Source: Triticum aestivum (Eukaryota; Streptophyta; Magnoliopsida; Poales; Poaceae). From it: a stretch of DNA of 64,000 nt. Below the pieces are notes generated by a model. It was not told the DNA's origin, searched no databases, and was given only the letters and a program-made list of their open reading frames with translations. Numbering within the stretch: the stretch's first letter is position 1; each line of letters begins with the position of its first letter. The position numbers and the translations under genes are program-made. Positions 43,049-54,273 of this stretch are shown here, piece by piece. The DNA lies in contig NC_057811.1 of NCBI RefSeq assembly GCF_018294505.1, positions 406,837,652 through 406,901,651 on the forward strand, in the 5' to 3' direction.

Positions 43049-46000
43049 TCAATTTGCAGTTGCAGAGCTGGCCCTTGGGAGGTCCTTCACAACTGGATTG
43101 CTTTTGCTCTTCTTGGGTTTGCTGGCTAGCATCTCCTTAGTTGTGTCCTTAGATGAGACCTTGCAAAAATTAGTATTAAGGCTTTTAATTACTTTTGCAT
43201 GGATAGGAGGTTGCAAGGCATGGCAAGCAAGGCAGTTTTTATCCATACAGATTTTCGTTTTGTATCCCTTGGTAAGTTGTTCCAATCTACAACTTCTTCT
43301 TACCTCTATCTCCACTAGTGGGACTTTGTCTTTCCTTTTCTTGAGGTTGTGCATGGCAGTAGTGAATGAAGCAACTTTGGTCATTTTTGATGCAGATGGG
43401 AGTGGGGAGTTGACTTCTTTCTCCTGGTCACCATGTTCCAAAAAGTGAGAGGTGGATATGGGGTTATCCACAAGTGGACATGAGCTAGGGATAACAAATG
43501 GCAGTGTGCTCTCACTGGCTCCTTGTGTGATAATTTACCATACATTAGATGTGACAAACTTCTTGGCCAAATCAAACTTATCAGGTGAGAGGAAAGTAAC
43601 TGATAGAAAGTTTACGTAGTCTACTGGTACCTGGATGAACACTTGATCATTGGTTGTAGGAGCAAAGTGTTGGTGCCATATCTCAGCTCCTTCCTTTCCA
43701 AGCAGCTCAGTCTTCAGTGTTTTATCTGCCATCTCTTCTGCACTTTCTGTTGCAGCTGCAATAGTTTGCTGGTTATGTGGTCCTACATATGCATCATTGT
43801 TCAGAAGGTAAGTAGGAAATGGGAATCCGGGAGGTGCGGACATCTCAGAAGAATCTGAAGATTCACCAGCATCTCTATTATCTTGAATACTGGTCCCAAT
43901 AGCATCACCCATAGTTGTCTGAGGCTCCATTATGATTCTCTCCTTCAAAAGTTTTGCATTGCTGTCAGTTTGCACTGATGTGTGAGTCTGAATATCATTT
44001 TTGAGTGAATCTTGGTTCACCACTATTTTATCAGTGTGAGCAGGTGGTTCCAAAAGAAGCTTGTCCTATCTCATAGAGTGTGTACTAGCAATAGCTCCAA
44101 GGTTCATAGGGTCTTCCATTCTATCAATGATAGAGGAATTGGAGTGTACAAACATCACATTCAGACTCATATCTTCAATGGGTTGTAGAAATCTCACATG
44201 TGCCTCAGCCAAGACTGGTGGGGGCTGCTCAATTATTTGGCCCATGGGCCCTGCCATCACATTTGGTCACTAGGCTTGAAGCAGACCAATAAGCTCCTCC
44301 ACCAGGTTTAAATCGGGAATATTTGGCGCCAAAGGGCCAGCAACAAAAGCTCTTGTGTTTCCACTACTGTCAGACTGTCCCACTGAAAGAGTGATGCTGT
44401 TGTGTGCCACCTGTTCCACTACAAGCTGTTGGTCCTCCATAGGTGCCATGAGATCTTGTAATTCCAAAAATTCTCCTGGATGAAGCTCATGATCAATAGC
44501 TGGGTTCTCTTCTGGCATGGCCCAATAACCCCATCCAGACATCTCTTCTGGATCTTCTTCTTCCTCCTCCATATCAGCATTCTCCTCATTGTGTAAGGCT
44601 AAGTTCAGATTAAGTGGTCGATCTACGGGCAAATCAGCCTCACATTGCTGGAGTGGTCCAAGGAAATGATTGTGCTGGTTGGGTGATGGTTTACTTGTAC
44701 TGGTTGTGGATGGTGGTTTCCATTGGGGAGAATAGGATCTTCATCTTGAGGTTCCACCCCTAGCATCTGATGCTGCAGAATCACCACAGGTACAGTCAGA
44801 GAGTCAGAGTGCTCTCCATCACCAAAGACAATGCTGGCAGGTACATCTCTCAATTCATCCACTTTTATCTTGACCATCTGATTTGCTTTAGTGCTCCTAA
44901 CTCTATCCCACATCACAAATTTTCCAAACTTACTAACAGCATCATTGATCTCTCTGATGTTCCTTCTATCAAATGGGTAACCACACAGTAAAATCCAGAC
45001 ATCTCTGTTAAGAACAAGCTTTCTCCAGTTCATGCCTTTATCATGATTTTGGAAGATAACATGCAGATCAGTGAACTAGTGGGGACTGTTAGCTACTAGA
45101 GCATCCCAATCAAATACGCTATTAAGCTGAACGTAGGCTTGACCAAACGGACATGGGGTGATATCTGTAGATCCTAATCTCTTGTCCGTGAGGAAGTCAG
45201 ATAATGCCTCGCGGACAGTGTTGAACTCCACTGGTAGGTTAGGCATCGGGATGATTGTTGCAATCGCCCAATCTTCATGTAATGGAGTTGGCGCCGCCGA
45301 CAGCACCTTGATCCTCGCCGATCTTCCTTCCACCGTAAGGCTCTGGTGGTTGGGTGGGAGAAAAGGGGAAGGGTCAAAGGGGAAGGACGCCATGGCAGTG
45401 GCACGATCTGGTGGAGTGGCCACCGATGGGTGGAGAGGTGGATTAGCAGCGGCGATGACAGCAGCTTGTAGTCTCCGGGCAGCGGAATGCGAGGAGGCGA
45501 AGTTATGGTGAGAGCTAACTCAGGAAGGTACAGAGGAGGCAATACCGAAATTACCTAGACTAGACCTCTGATTGACCACACCTGTTGTCTCTGTAGCAGG
45601 AAAAGTAGCATTGTGCCTCGGAATTGCAAGCGTTAGGATTGGGCCGGTGTTAGGATTAGTGGGCCTGACTGGATTGGGCTGGGCTGATGAGTAGCAGTCC
45701 TTGGCAATATACTTCCATTTCTTGCAGACCCTGCATTTGATTCGATTCGTGCAATTGGGCCTAGAGTGCCCTGAAAGGAGACAACAAACACAGAAGGCCT
45801 GTTGGCTATTTTGAATCTGCTGAGATCCCGCCCTGGGTTGAGTAAACGCCAATGAATGTCCATTACGCACATAATTATCATTATGGCCCTCTGATGGTGC
45901 TCCGTAAGATTGAGAATTACGAGCATGATTTGATCTATGATCAAGACGATCATATTCAGCAAAAATACCAGGAGATCTAAGAGCTCGAAGATAGGATTTT

Positions 46001-46425
46001 CTCGGATGTCTATGGAAAACATGTGTCCATTCATCCTCTTTTTCTTGGAGGTACTGATCTAATTCCCAACAAGAGTTGGGGCCTCCATTTCCCCAAAGAA
46101 GGAAATTGACATTGAAAAGAGGAAGAGATATGTTGCCTCCTTTGATGATAGAAAAACCAACTTCTTTAGATGAGACCAAGAACTTGAAAGACCAATTTTG
46201 AAGTAACTTAACTTTAAAAAGTGAAGCTCTTCCTCCAAAACAAGCCAAGAGAATTGTGCTAACCGATTCTTCAGTGAGACGGAGTCTTGATCTGGTGAAT
46301 TCTGCCACTAGAGGAAATACTTCTGATTCCTGTCCCTCTTCATGCTTGATGGGAACACCCCATTTCCTCCAAATCTCAGCGGCGAAGTCTTGACCCTTGT
46401 CGAAGTTGAGGTCGGCCAGAGCCAT
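43049..46425 (-). pseudogene. LINE B ORF1, RNA-binding Gag-like protein, several stops
   Basis: The start is taken at ATG 46425 (MALADLNFDKGQDF) because the upstream open frame belongs to LINE C. An N-terminal globular domain resembles plant LINE ORF1 (LLACFGGRASLFKVKLLQNW, VNFLLWGNGG). A knuckle CVCCLLSGHSRPNC follows, and a second one has lost its His (CRVCKKWKYIAKDC). A second globular domain spans 45423-44700 (RDVWILLCGYPFDRRNI). Acidic and Gln-rich linkers lead to a Cys-containing C-terminus (CMDKNCLACHA, KVIKSLNTNFC). Stops lie at 45520, 45076, 44270 with 44267, 44066 and 43535, and a frameshift near 44630. The length (~1100 codons) is large for ORF1. Confidence 0.8.
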
Positions 46426-46478
46426 GATATGTGAATGGTGGGTGGAATCGATGCGAAGATTGCCGGCAATAGTGTTGT

Positions 46479-46566
46479 GGACGCCGGGGCCGGAGTGGCA
46501 ACCGGCGTAGAGGGTTGGATGTGGACGCCAGGGCCGGAGTGGCCACCGGCATGGAGGTCTAGGCGT
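46479..46566 (-). repeat. Tandem repeat in LINE B 5' UTR (2 x 44 bp)
   Basis: The two units start at 46479 and 46523 with ggacgccggggccggagtgg and ggacgccagggccggagtgg. They diverge by a handful of bases. 5' UTR repeats can carry internal promoter activity in LINEs. Confidence 0.65.
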
Positions 46567-46575
46567 GGAGCAGGG

Positions 46576-46830
46576 CTTAATTCTAGGAAATGTATCTTGG
46601 ACCTCTAAGTAATTGTGCTCAAACACTCTCCCGTTCCTACTTTTCCAAATCTGCCAGAGTGTAGACCATTGTTCCATCAAACTTTCTTCGGTTCACCTTA
46701 GGGATTTCATGCCCCAGGTCAAGCCACCATGAATAGATCATACCCTCCATCGGACCGGAGCTCAGGGAGAGACTCGTGAAACCGGATCAGTCATAATCCT
46801 CCTCCAGACCAATCGGGCAAAATAACAATT
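46576..46830 (-). mobile_element. LINE C, ORF2 C-terminal fragment (right side of LINE B)
   Basis: The minus strand encodes MIYSWWLDLGHEIPKV, then in a shifted frame LWQIWKSRNGRVFEHN. This is the zf-RVT tail motif of another LINE. The left copy of its continuation is at 30240-30385. One copy of the 18-bp duplication is 46576-46593. Confidence 0.7.
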
Positions 46831-47279
46831 GAGAATCAAAAGCTATAATACTAATTGAAAGGATCGATACGGTCAACTTGGGGGTTGGATCGACACGCTG
46901 GATATGCAACTACGTGAACACAACCTATATGGCAAGCAAGCTCAAGGCAAAGTGTGCTAGAAAACAATCTATTTACCAAGAAAACAAGCGTACAAAATGA
47001 ACGTTTGCGTCAAACTGTGTTAAAAAAGAGAAACTATATCCGATACATAGTATTGGTAGCCCCATAAATTATATGGAGCGCGTTTCATAAACTGTTGGAG
47101 GCTTCATAGTTGCTCGCCTAGACCTCGCATATGAGGAATCCTATTCTGCGCATAGGTCGCTATGTAGCAACCTAGAGCGTATCTCCCTCGTGCACGTGGT
47201 CCTCTTCTGGGCCGGCCCATTTGTATTCTTCCCATACCGGTTTTTGAAATGTTCTAGAATCTTCCTTGAACCGGATTTT
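46831..47279. other. Unassigned repeat DNA
   Basis: No gene supported. A gggccggccca block at 47209-47219 recurs at 49114 and, as ggccggcccat, at 49275. This suggests one degraded transposon family across 47-49.4 kb. Confidence 0.35.
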
Positions 47280-47880
47280 TTCCATATTTATTCTTCCAAA
47301 AAAAATATTTTTCTTTTTAAGTTTTTTTTTGCGTTTTTTCTTTTTTTCTTTTTTTCTTCTTCTTGTGGTATTGTGAACATCTTTTCAAATTCATGAATAT
47401 TTTCTTGCAATCATGAACATTTTTTTGAACTCACAAAGTATTTTCTAAATCATGAACATTTCTTAAGTTCACTAACAACTTTTTGAAATCGTGATTTTTT
47501 TTGAATTCATGAACATTTTGTTTTTGAAACCGTGAACGTTTTTGCAAACCGCGAACATGTTTTTATCTATTGCGAACATTTGTTTTTGAAATTATGAAAC
47601 ATTTTTTAAACTTGTGAACATTTTTCTGAATCAATGAACATCTTTTGAATCGGCGAACATTTTTTATATCAACGAACATCTTTTGAATCGGTGAACTTTT
47701 TTTGAAATTCACAATCATTTTTTGTGAACCACTTTTCCGATGTTTTTGAAATCACAATTTTTTGTTCAACTTCATGAACATTTTTTCAAAATAATAAACA
47801 TTTATTTAATCCACAAATATTTTATATTCAGGATTATTTTCCCCAAATTCACTTTTTTAAAACTTAGAACTTTTTAGAAA
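47280..47880. repeat. AT-rich array of 'tgaacattttttgaa' words, plus orientation
   Basis: Dozens of imperfect ~20-base units (gaacattttt plus gaat/aatc spacers) occur without a fixed period. No coding potential. It pairs in reverse complement with 48235-48800. Confidence 0.7.
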
Positions 47881-48059
47881 TACTGAATTATTCTAAGGAA
47901 TAAAAAAGAAGCAAAGCAAAATGTAATGAACAAAAGGAGTGGCGTCCCGGCCTGCTCAAGGGGAGGACGTGCACGCTGGCCCGTGGGGGAGCGCCGACGG
48001 AGGCAGCGGCTGGCAGCACCTCGTGGGCCGGTCCACGAATGCGCACGCAGAAAAAATTG

Positions 48060-48180
48060 TGTTATTGTGCGAAAAAACATCTAAAAAATTGGATCTCTGT
48101 GAATTGAACTGGCGACCTCACACTCGTCTTCGAGTTTGGCCAAACGTACACCTACTGGCTGCTAGTGATTCACTTCAGCA
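48060..48180 (-). other. Degenerate tRNA-like segment (minus)
   Basis: The minus strand has an A-box-like TAGCAGCCAGTAGG and a B-box-like CAGTTCAATTC about 45 bases on. It is flanked by the two AT-rich arrays. It is too diverged to be a functional tRNA gene. Confidence 0.35.
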
Positions 48181-48234
48181 CAAACTGATTTAAGAACCAG
48201 CATGGCAGCGCTACTTATTGTATAGTCCCTCGAT

Positions 48235-48800
48235 TAGATTTATTGAATTACTTGAAAACATTCATGAAAAACGTGAATGTATGGAAAAAATGTGAACACA
48301 TTTCGAAAGTTGACAAACATGCATAAAAAGTTGGCTAATGTAAAAAAGGTTCATGTATTCAAATAATTTCACGAATTCATAAATAAAAGTTCATGAAATG
48401 GAAAAAAGTGCACTCATTTTTTATAAAGTTCACAACAATGAAAAACGACCATCAGTTAGAAAAAAGTTCATGGTTTTGAAAAAATTCCTCCAATTTGACA
48501 AAAAGTTCATTGAAGTTGGAAAAAAATGAATCAAATTTTAAAAAAGTTCATGTTTGAAACTGGGTTCATCGAATTTGAAATTGGGTTCATCGAACTTGAG
48601 ATTTCTTCATAAAATTTGAAAAAATAATTATCAAATTTCAAAAAAAGTTCATCAATTTTGGAAAAAGTTCATCGAATTTTAAAAAAGTTCATCATATTTG
48701 AAAAGAGTTCTTTGTATTGAAAAAAGTTCATCAAATTTGAAAAACATTCATCAAATTTGAATTTCTTTATATCATTTTGGAAAAATGTTTCATGAATTTT
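48235..48800. repeat. AT-rich array of 'aaaaagttcatcaaatttg' words, opposite orientation
   Basis: Units of ~18-20 bases such as aaaaagttcatcgaatttg are reverse-complement in type to 47280-47880. The two arms could fold back around the intervening ~350 bp. Confidence 0.7.
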
Positions 48801-48924
48801 AAAGTGCGGATTAAAGAAAACAAAAAGAAGAAAACAGAAAAGGATAAGAAAAAAGGAAAATAGAAAAGAAAAAATAAACCGAAGTAAAGAACGAGAGGAA
48901 AAGATAACGACCAGTCAACCAGCG

Positions 48925-48990
48925 AGGCGTAGCCCGATGGCTGTAATGATGCCCTTGCTGCAAACTGGTTGTGGGTTCGAAACCCCATTC
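48925..48990 (+). other. tRNA-like segment with A and B boxes (plus)
   Basis: An A box GTAGCCCGATGG (48929-48940) and a strong B box GGGTTCGAAACCCC (48973-48986) lie 32 bases apart, as in tRNAs and tRNA-derived SINE heads. The acceptor and anticodon stems do not pair well, so this is not called a tRNA gene. Confidence 0.45.
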
Positions 48991-49025
48991 CCGCGTCTTT
49001 GTTACGTTTGTAAAACTACTATATT

Positions 49026-49197
49026 GGCCGGCCCAGCGCGAGGCGTTGTACGCGTCCCTTTGCATAATACACATTAACAGGCATTTGCAGCGCTAAATAG
49101 GATTCTCCGGATGGGCCGGCCCAATGCGGGGCGCTGCATGTGCCTATTTGCAGAATACACATTAATGGGTACTTGCAGCGCTAAATAGGATTCGCCC
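49026..49197. repeat. Tandem duplication with GGCCGGCCCA blocks (2 x ~86 bp)
   Basis: ggccggcccagcgcgaggcg through cagcgctaaataggattc at 49026-49103 is repeated at 49115-49191 with scattered changes. The palindromic GGCCGGCC lies at the start of each unit. Confidence 0.6.
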
Positions 49198-49419
49198 GTG
49201 GCGCTAGCGCTCACACGCGGTATAGAAGGTCCCCTCGCATACTGCTGGTAGCAACATCGCCCCTTCGTCATTAGGCCGGCCCATTATCACTGCCGGTAGA
49301 GTGTTCTTTTTGTATTCCCCCATAATTGCCAGACTAGCCTCTTTTAGACAAAGCTAGGCAGCATCCTGGACGCTTGTATGTTAGCAAAAGCACTGCTGGC
49401 TAGCATTTGTACTTTCGTC

Positions 49420-50830
49420 ATTTAATTTTGTTCATGATATCTTTAAAATCTTCACTAAAATATGAAAAACTTGTTCTTGTTAGTTGCAAAAAATGTCCAT
49501 TCCATTAAAAAAATCCCATGACACTAAAGTTATTCATGCATTGAAAAATATGCTAAACAATTTAACAAAAATTCTTGCAATATTAAAATTTGCTCGCATA
49601 ATTTAAAGAAAATATTCGTAAAGTATAATAAATGTTAATAATTTTTAAAAATCAACAATAACATTTTCAAAAATGTTCACACATTTTAAGAAATATTCAT
49701 GAAACTTTAAAAAATGAACAACGAGTGATATGAAATGTTCACCATGTACTAAACAAATCAAAATATATTTGAGAAATGAATAAAAACAAAAACAAAAGAG
49801 CAGGAAAAAGGGAAATAAAAAGGCAATAAAGACCTGTCGAGAAAAACATGGAAAAAGGAGAACAGAAACTAAATCTGGTGAGGACCTTACAAAAACCAGC
49901 AAGAGCTATTTCTTGCTTTAAGCAAGACAAAGTCTTACACTTGCGTCGAAGTCTACAGTGATGGTTCGGCTCATTGGAGCGAATGTAAGACAAGGAATAT
50001 TACAGAGAAACAAGAGCGCGCTAGGTGGGCTTTGATCCCGGTCTCCTAGGAAGCAGAGCAGCTAGACACTATGCTAGTGTACAATATTTTGATGAAATCT
50101 ATGGAGCGTTATACTTGAGGCGAGTCAAGCTGGTTTTTCCTTTGATCCCGGTTTGGTTTATTTTTGTTTTTCTCCTACTTGAAGCGAGTCAAGCTGGTTT
50201 TTCCCTTTTTTTTTCCTTTTTTTTGTTTTTCTTTTGTTTTTTTCTCCGGTTTTTTCATTTCTTTTTTAGTTCTTTTCATTGTATTTCTCCTCTGTTTTTT
50301 TTTTCAGTTTTAATTTTATTGGTTTTTCTTTGTTTCTTTTTTATTCTACATTCTTATATACTTTTTCAATTTTTTTATACATCATTAACATTTTTTAAAT
50401 ACCTGTTCAACATTTTCAAATACTTTTTCAACATTTTTATATACATGATCAACATTGTTTGTCACATGCTTGTTCAAACTTTTTAAATTACTTGTACAAA
50501 AAATTTCGAATACCTGTTTGGCATTTTTATATAAATGATCAATATTTTTTTCAATACTTTTAAACTTTTTTAAATACATGTTCAACATTTTTTAAATACT
50601 TGTTCAAGATTTTTTTCAAATATTTTTTGAAGAGTGCTTTTTGAGAGAGAGAGAGAGATTTTAAAGTATAAACAAAAGTACGAAAATATAAGCACAATGA
50701 AAATATAAAACAGGAAAAACAGGAAAAAGAGACCAAAGCCTCCCACGGTCGTGAGCAGGCGTAGCTCGCTCGAGTCTGAAGCCAGACTCGCTGAAGGCGA
50801 GATATAGGCGCACCCCCGAAAACACGTCAA
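49420..50830. repeat. Further AT-rich arrays around a minus-strand tRNA-like segment
   Basis: An aaaatgttcac-type array (49440-49760) and a ttcaacattttttaaatac-type array (50380-50640) lie in opposite orientation. Between them 50015-50085 carries minus-strand boxes (TAGCATAGTG; CGGGATCAAAGCCC). T-rich tracts fill 50190-50340. No gene supported. Confidence 0.5.
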
Positions 50831-50835
50831 AGTAA

Positions 50836-50970
50836 GGGCCTGTTTGGATGGAGGCCATACAGGTATGTTTTTTCTCAGGCAGCGATCTCAGCCTCAGGCT
50901 TAGGAAATCCAACGCCTGAGATTCCTACCTGAGTCAGGCAGCTTTCTCTGGAAGGAAACCAAACAGGCCC
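50836..50970. mobile_element. Tourist-like MITE, 135 bp
   Basis: The termini GGGCCTGTTTGG and CCAAACAGGCCC are perfect 12-bp inverted repeats. The TAA flanks (50833-50835, 50971-50973) are the 3-bp duplication of PIF/Harbinger elements. No ORF. The interior has imperfect inverted 'cctcaggc' words. Confidence 0.88.
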
Positions 50971-51048
50971 TAAATACGGTAGGTGACCCGTGCTTTTTGT
51001 CTGCCTGGCAGTAGGCCGCATGGAAAGGCCACCAGCCGCAGCCATTTA

Positions 51049-52421
51049 GAGCATCTACAGCCGGGTGTGTCAAATAGCTCTCAAATGTCTGGGTAGGTCA
51101 CCCGGTCACTATCCGGTCAAAAAAATCTAACCCATTTGGGCACCTTAAACCAGGCACAATGTCTGTGTTGTTCGGCCCCTCATTCCAGCTCAAATGTAGG
51201 GCGGTCCGGGCGTGTCCGCCACGTCAGTCTGGTCCACCCTGACACCACAAATATCCCCTCCAATAAACCCTAGATCGGAGTCCACTCAGTCCACTCAACT
51301 CTCTCAGTCCACTCCTCTTCCAAATCTGTTGCTTACTCTCCATATCCGATCCATTGTGGATGACCACAACTGCCCCGTCTCCGACGGCGACGAGAGCGAC
51401 GTCCATGCGGTCGCTCTCCGCATCGCTTGGCGCCGCTCGCATCTAGATCAATGTGGTAGCTTGTGGAGCGACCGTCGTCCCCTTCACTTGTCGTCGCAGT
51501 GCAGGTGACGTTGTCGGGCCCTCTCATCCGGGGAGCAGCACCTATGGTAATGTCGCCCACTCCAGGTAAGTCAAACCCCTACCCCCCCCCCCCCCCCGCC
51601 GCTACCACATCCCATTTACCTCCGGAGGCCGTCCAGGGGCACCGCTGGGTTCTTGTGCTCTCGTCGGCGCCAGGCCGATCAAGGATGCCCAAGTCGAAGG
51701 CACGGGCCACATGGCGCGAGCGGCAACGCGCACGAGGGAGGCCATGGCGGCGGGTGACGCGTCGGTGTGGTACCGGGCAATCGTGCGCGTGCCGGTTGAT
51801 CTCGAGGACGCGCTCATCAGGTCCGTCCTCCTGCGCTCCCTCACCACAGTGGAGTCGCATGCGCGGCGGCTCCGACCGAAAAACGCCAAAGCGCTCCAGC
51901 TCTCTATGGAGTTGTCAGAGTGTGAGGCGTCGGTAAGGCGAAGGCGAGGAGGCACGCCGGGGAGCAGGAGCGCTTGCTCTGGAGGCTTGTCGGGGTGCAG
52001 ATGAGCCTGTTGGATGACTCCGACGGCGGATCAAACTCTAACAATAAAGATGATGACCCTCCGGTGGCCGACGCCTACACCGAAGGCCAAAGCAGCATCT
52101 CCGCCTACAAGGGAAGGGGGCGCTGAGGATATGGTGATTTCTTTCACCCTCCCCGATCAATTAAGTTTTTTATCATATGTTTACGTACTGTCCGATTAAA
52201 CTACATTTTTTGGTTGTCTCATGATCGTTTATGCGATGAATTATGCCTAATTTAAGTAGATTTGATGCTAGTTTGGTTTATTTTCATATGTGTACGTGTT
52301 GCACGGATATGAGGGATCAAAATTAAGATACACGGGCGTGGGTGCACCAAAATTAGGAGTCCCAGCACACATCCGCGGGCGTTTCAGGGGCTAGATTTGG
52401 TGTCTTCGTTTGTAGATGCTC
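51049..52421. mobile_element. PIF/Harbinger-like non-autonomous element carrying a GC-rich ORF
   Basis: The ends GAGCATCTACA (51049) and TGTAGATGCTC (to 52421) are perfect 11-bp inverted repeats. Flanks are tta and gta, an imperfect 3-bp duplication. The interior has a C-rich run (51583-51598). A gene-like plus-strand stretch follows, ending near 52124 with acidic SNNKDDDPPVADAYTEGQ after ERLLWRLVGVQMSLLDDSD. No transposase domain is recognised. The internal ORF may be a captured or degenerate host sequence; its frame is broken. Confidence 0.55.
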
Positions 52422-52459
52422 GTAGTTCCATAGAAAGGCCAACGTTGGAAACTTGTAAG

Positions 52460-52464
52460 GGTAT
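52460..52464. repeat. Target-site duplication of Athila-like element 1, left copy
   Basis: ggtat, identical to 60780-60784. Confidence 0.88.
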
Positions 52465-54049
52465 TGATACGTCTCCAACGTATCTATAATTTTTTATTGT
52501 TCCATGTTATTATATATTCTGTTTTGGATGTTTAATGGGCTTATTTATACACTTTTATATTATTTTGGGGACTAACCTATTAACCAGAGGCCCAGCCTAA
52601 ATTGTTGTTTTTTGCCTATTTCAGTGTTTCGCACAAAAAGAATATCAACAGAGTCCAAACGGAATGAAACCTTCGGGAACGTGATTTTTGGAACAAACGT
52701 GATCCAGAGGACTTGGAGTGGACGTCAAGCAACAGACGAGGAGGCCACGAGGTAGGGGGCGCGCCTACCCCCCCAGGCGCGCCCTCCACCCTTGTGGGCC
52801 CCTCGTGGCTCCACCGACCTACTTCTTCCTCCCATATATACCTACGTACCCCCAAACCATCAGAAGCATCCACGAAAACCTAATTCCACTGCCGCAACCT
52901 TCTGTACCCGTGAGATCCCATCTTGGGGCCTTTTTCGGCGTCCTGCCGGAGGGGGCATTGATCATGGAGGGCTTCTACATCAACACGATAGCCTCTCCGA
53001 TGATGTGTGAGTAGTTTACCTCAAACCTTCGGGTCCATAGTTATTAGCTAGATGGCTTCTTCTCTCTTTTTGGATCTCAATACAAAGTTCTCCTCGATTC
53101 TCTTGGAGATCTATTCGATGTAACTCTTCTTTTGCGGTGTGTTTGTCAAGACCGATGAATTGTGGGTTTATGATCAAGATTATCTATGAACAATATTTGA
53201 ATCTTCTCTGAATTCTTTTATGTATGATTGGTTATCTTTGCAAGTCTCTTAGAATTATCAGTTTGGTTTGGCCTACTAGATTGATATTTCTTTCAATGGG
53301 AGAAGTGCTTAGCTTTGGGTTCAATCTTGCAGTGTCCTTTCCCAGTGACAGCAGGGGCAGCAAGGCACGTATTGTATTGTTGCCATCGAGGACAAAAAGA
53401 TGGGGTTTATATCATATTGCATGAGTTTATCCCTCTACATCATGTCATCTTGCTTAAAGCGTTACTCTGTTCTTATGAACTTAATACTCTAGATGCATAA
53501 TGGATAGCGGTCGATGTATGGAGTAATAGTAGTAGATGCAGAATCGTTTCGGTCTACTTGTCATGCACGTGATGCCTATATACATGATCATACCTAGATA
53601 TTCTCATAACTATGCTCAGTTCTATCAATTGCTCGACAGTAATTTGTTCACCCACCATAATACTTATGCTATCTTGAGAGAAGCCACTAGTGAAACATAT
53701 GGCCCCCGGGTCTATTTTCCATCATATTAATCTTCCAACACTTAGCTATTTCTATTACCGTTTATTTTACTTTGCATCTTTATTTCTCTTCATCATAAAA
53801 ATACCAAAAATATTATCTTATCATATCTATCAAATCTCACTCTCGTAAGTGACCGTGAAGGGATTGACAACCCCTTTATCGCGTTCCTTGCAAGGTTCTT
53901 ATTTGTTTATGTAGGTGCGTGGGACTCGAGCGTGGTCTCCTACTGGATTGATACCTTGGTTCTCAAAAACTGAGGAAATACTTACGCTACTTTACTGCAT
54001 CACCCTTTCCTCTTCAAGGGAAAACCAACGCAGTGCTCAAGAGGTAGCA
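52465..54049 (+). repeat. 5' LTR of Athila-like element 1 (1585 bp)
   Basis: It runs TGATACGTCTCC to GGTAGCA and aligns along its length with 59192-60779 with modest divergence. A TATA-like catatata is at 52834-52840, after a GC-rich palindromic block (gggcgcgcc, ggcgcgccc). Confidence 0.93.
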
Positions 54050-54060
54050 AGAAGGATTTC

Positions 54061-54077
54061 TGGCGCCGTTGCCGGGG
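54061..54077 (+). other. Primer-binding site, tRNA-Asp
   Basis: TGGCGCCGTTGCCGGGG is complementary to the 3' end of plant tRNA-Asp, the usual Athila primer. It lies 11 bases after the LTR end. Element 2 has the same spacing. Confidence 0.88.
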
Positions 54078-54273
54078 AGATCTACGCACAAGTCAAGACA
54101 TACCAAGTACCTATCACAAACTCTTATCCCTCGCATTACATTATTTGCCATTTGCCTCTCGTTTTCCTCTCCCTCACTTCACCCTTGCCGTTTTATCCGC
54201 CCTCTCTTTTCCGCTCGCCCTCTTTTTTGCTTGCTTCTTGTTCGCTCGTGTGTTGGATTGCTTGCTTGTCACG

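Larger units (their letters stand above)
30387..46575 (-). mobile_element. LINE B, full-length L1-like LINE split by Angela copy 2
   Basis: On the minus strand the order is a 5' UTR with a 44-bp tandem repeat, ORF1 (46425-43049), a ~400 bp spacer, ORF2 (42644-39370 continuing at 30798-30529), and a 3' UTR with hairpin and A7 tail. Removing Angela copy 2 and one acccc duplication leaves about 7.6 kb, a full-length size. The ~18-bp target duplication shows insertion into LINE C. All ORFs have stops and frameshifts. Confidence 0.88.

Noticed and set aside
47280..48800. CRISPR-like or satellite array
   Set aside because: Units have no fixed length, no conserved repeat-spacer pattern, and the genome is a plant. 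Low-complexity transposon sequence is the better reading.
48925..48990. Possible functional tRNA gene
   Set aside because: A and B boxes are present but the acceptor and anticodon stems do not form. Called tRNA-like only.
51463..51936. 157-codon Pro/Arg-rich ORF
   Set aside because: It includes a C-homopolymer-derived Pro run and has overlapping open frames on both strands. Treated as part of the Harbinger-like element.
52718..53014. ORFs repeated at 59441-59743 that look conserved
   Set aside because: They are copies of the same LTR sequence. Similarity comes from LTR duplication.
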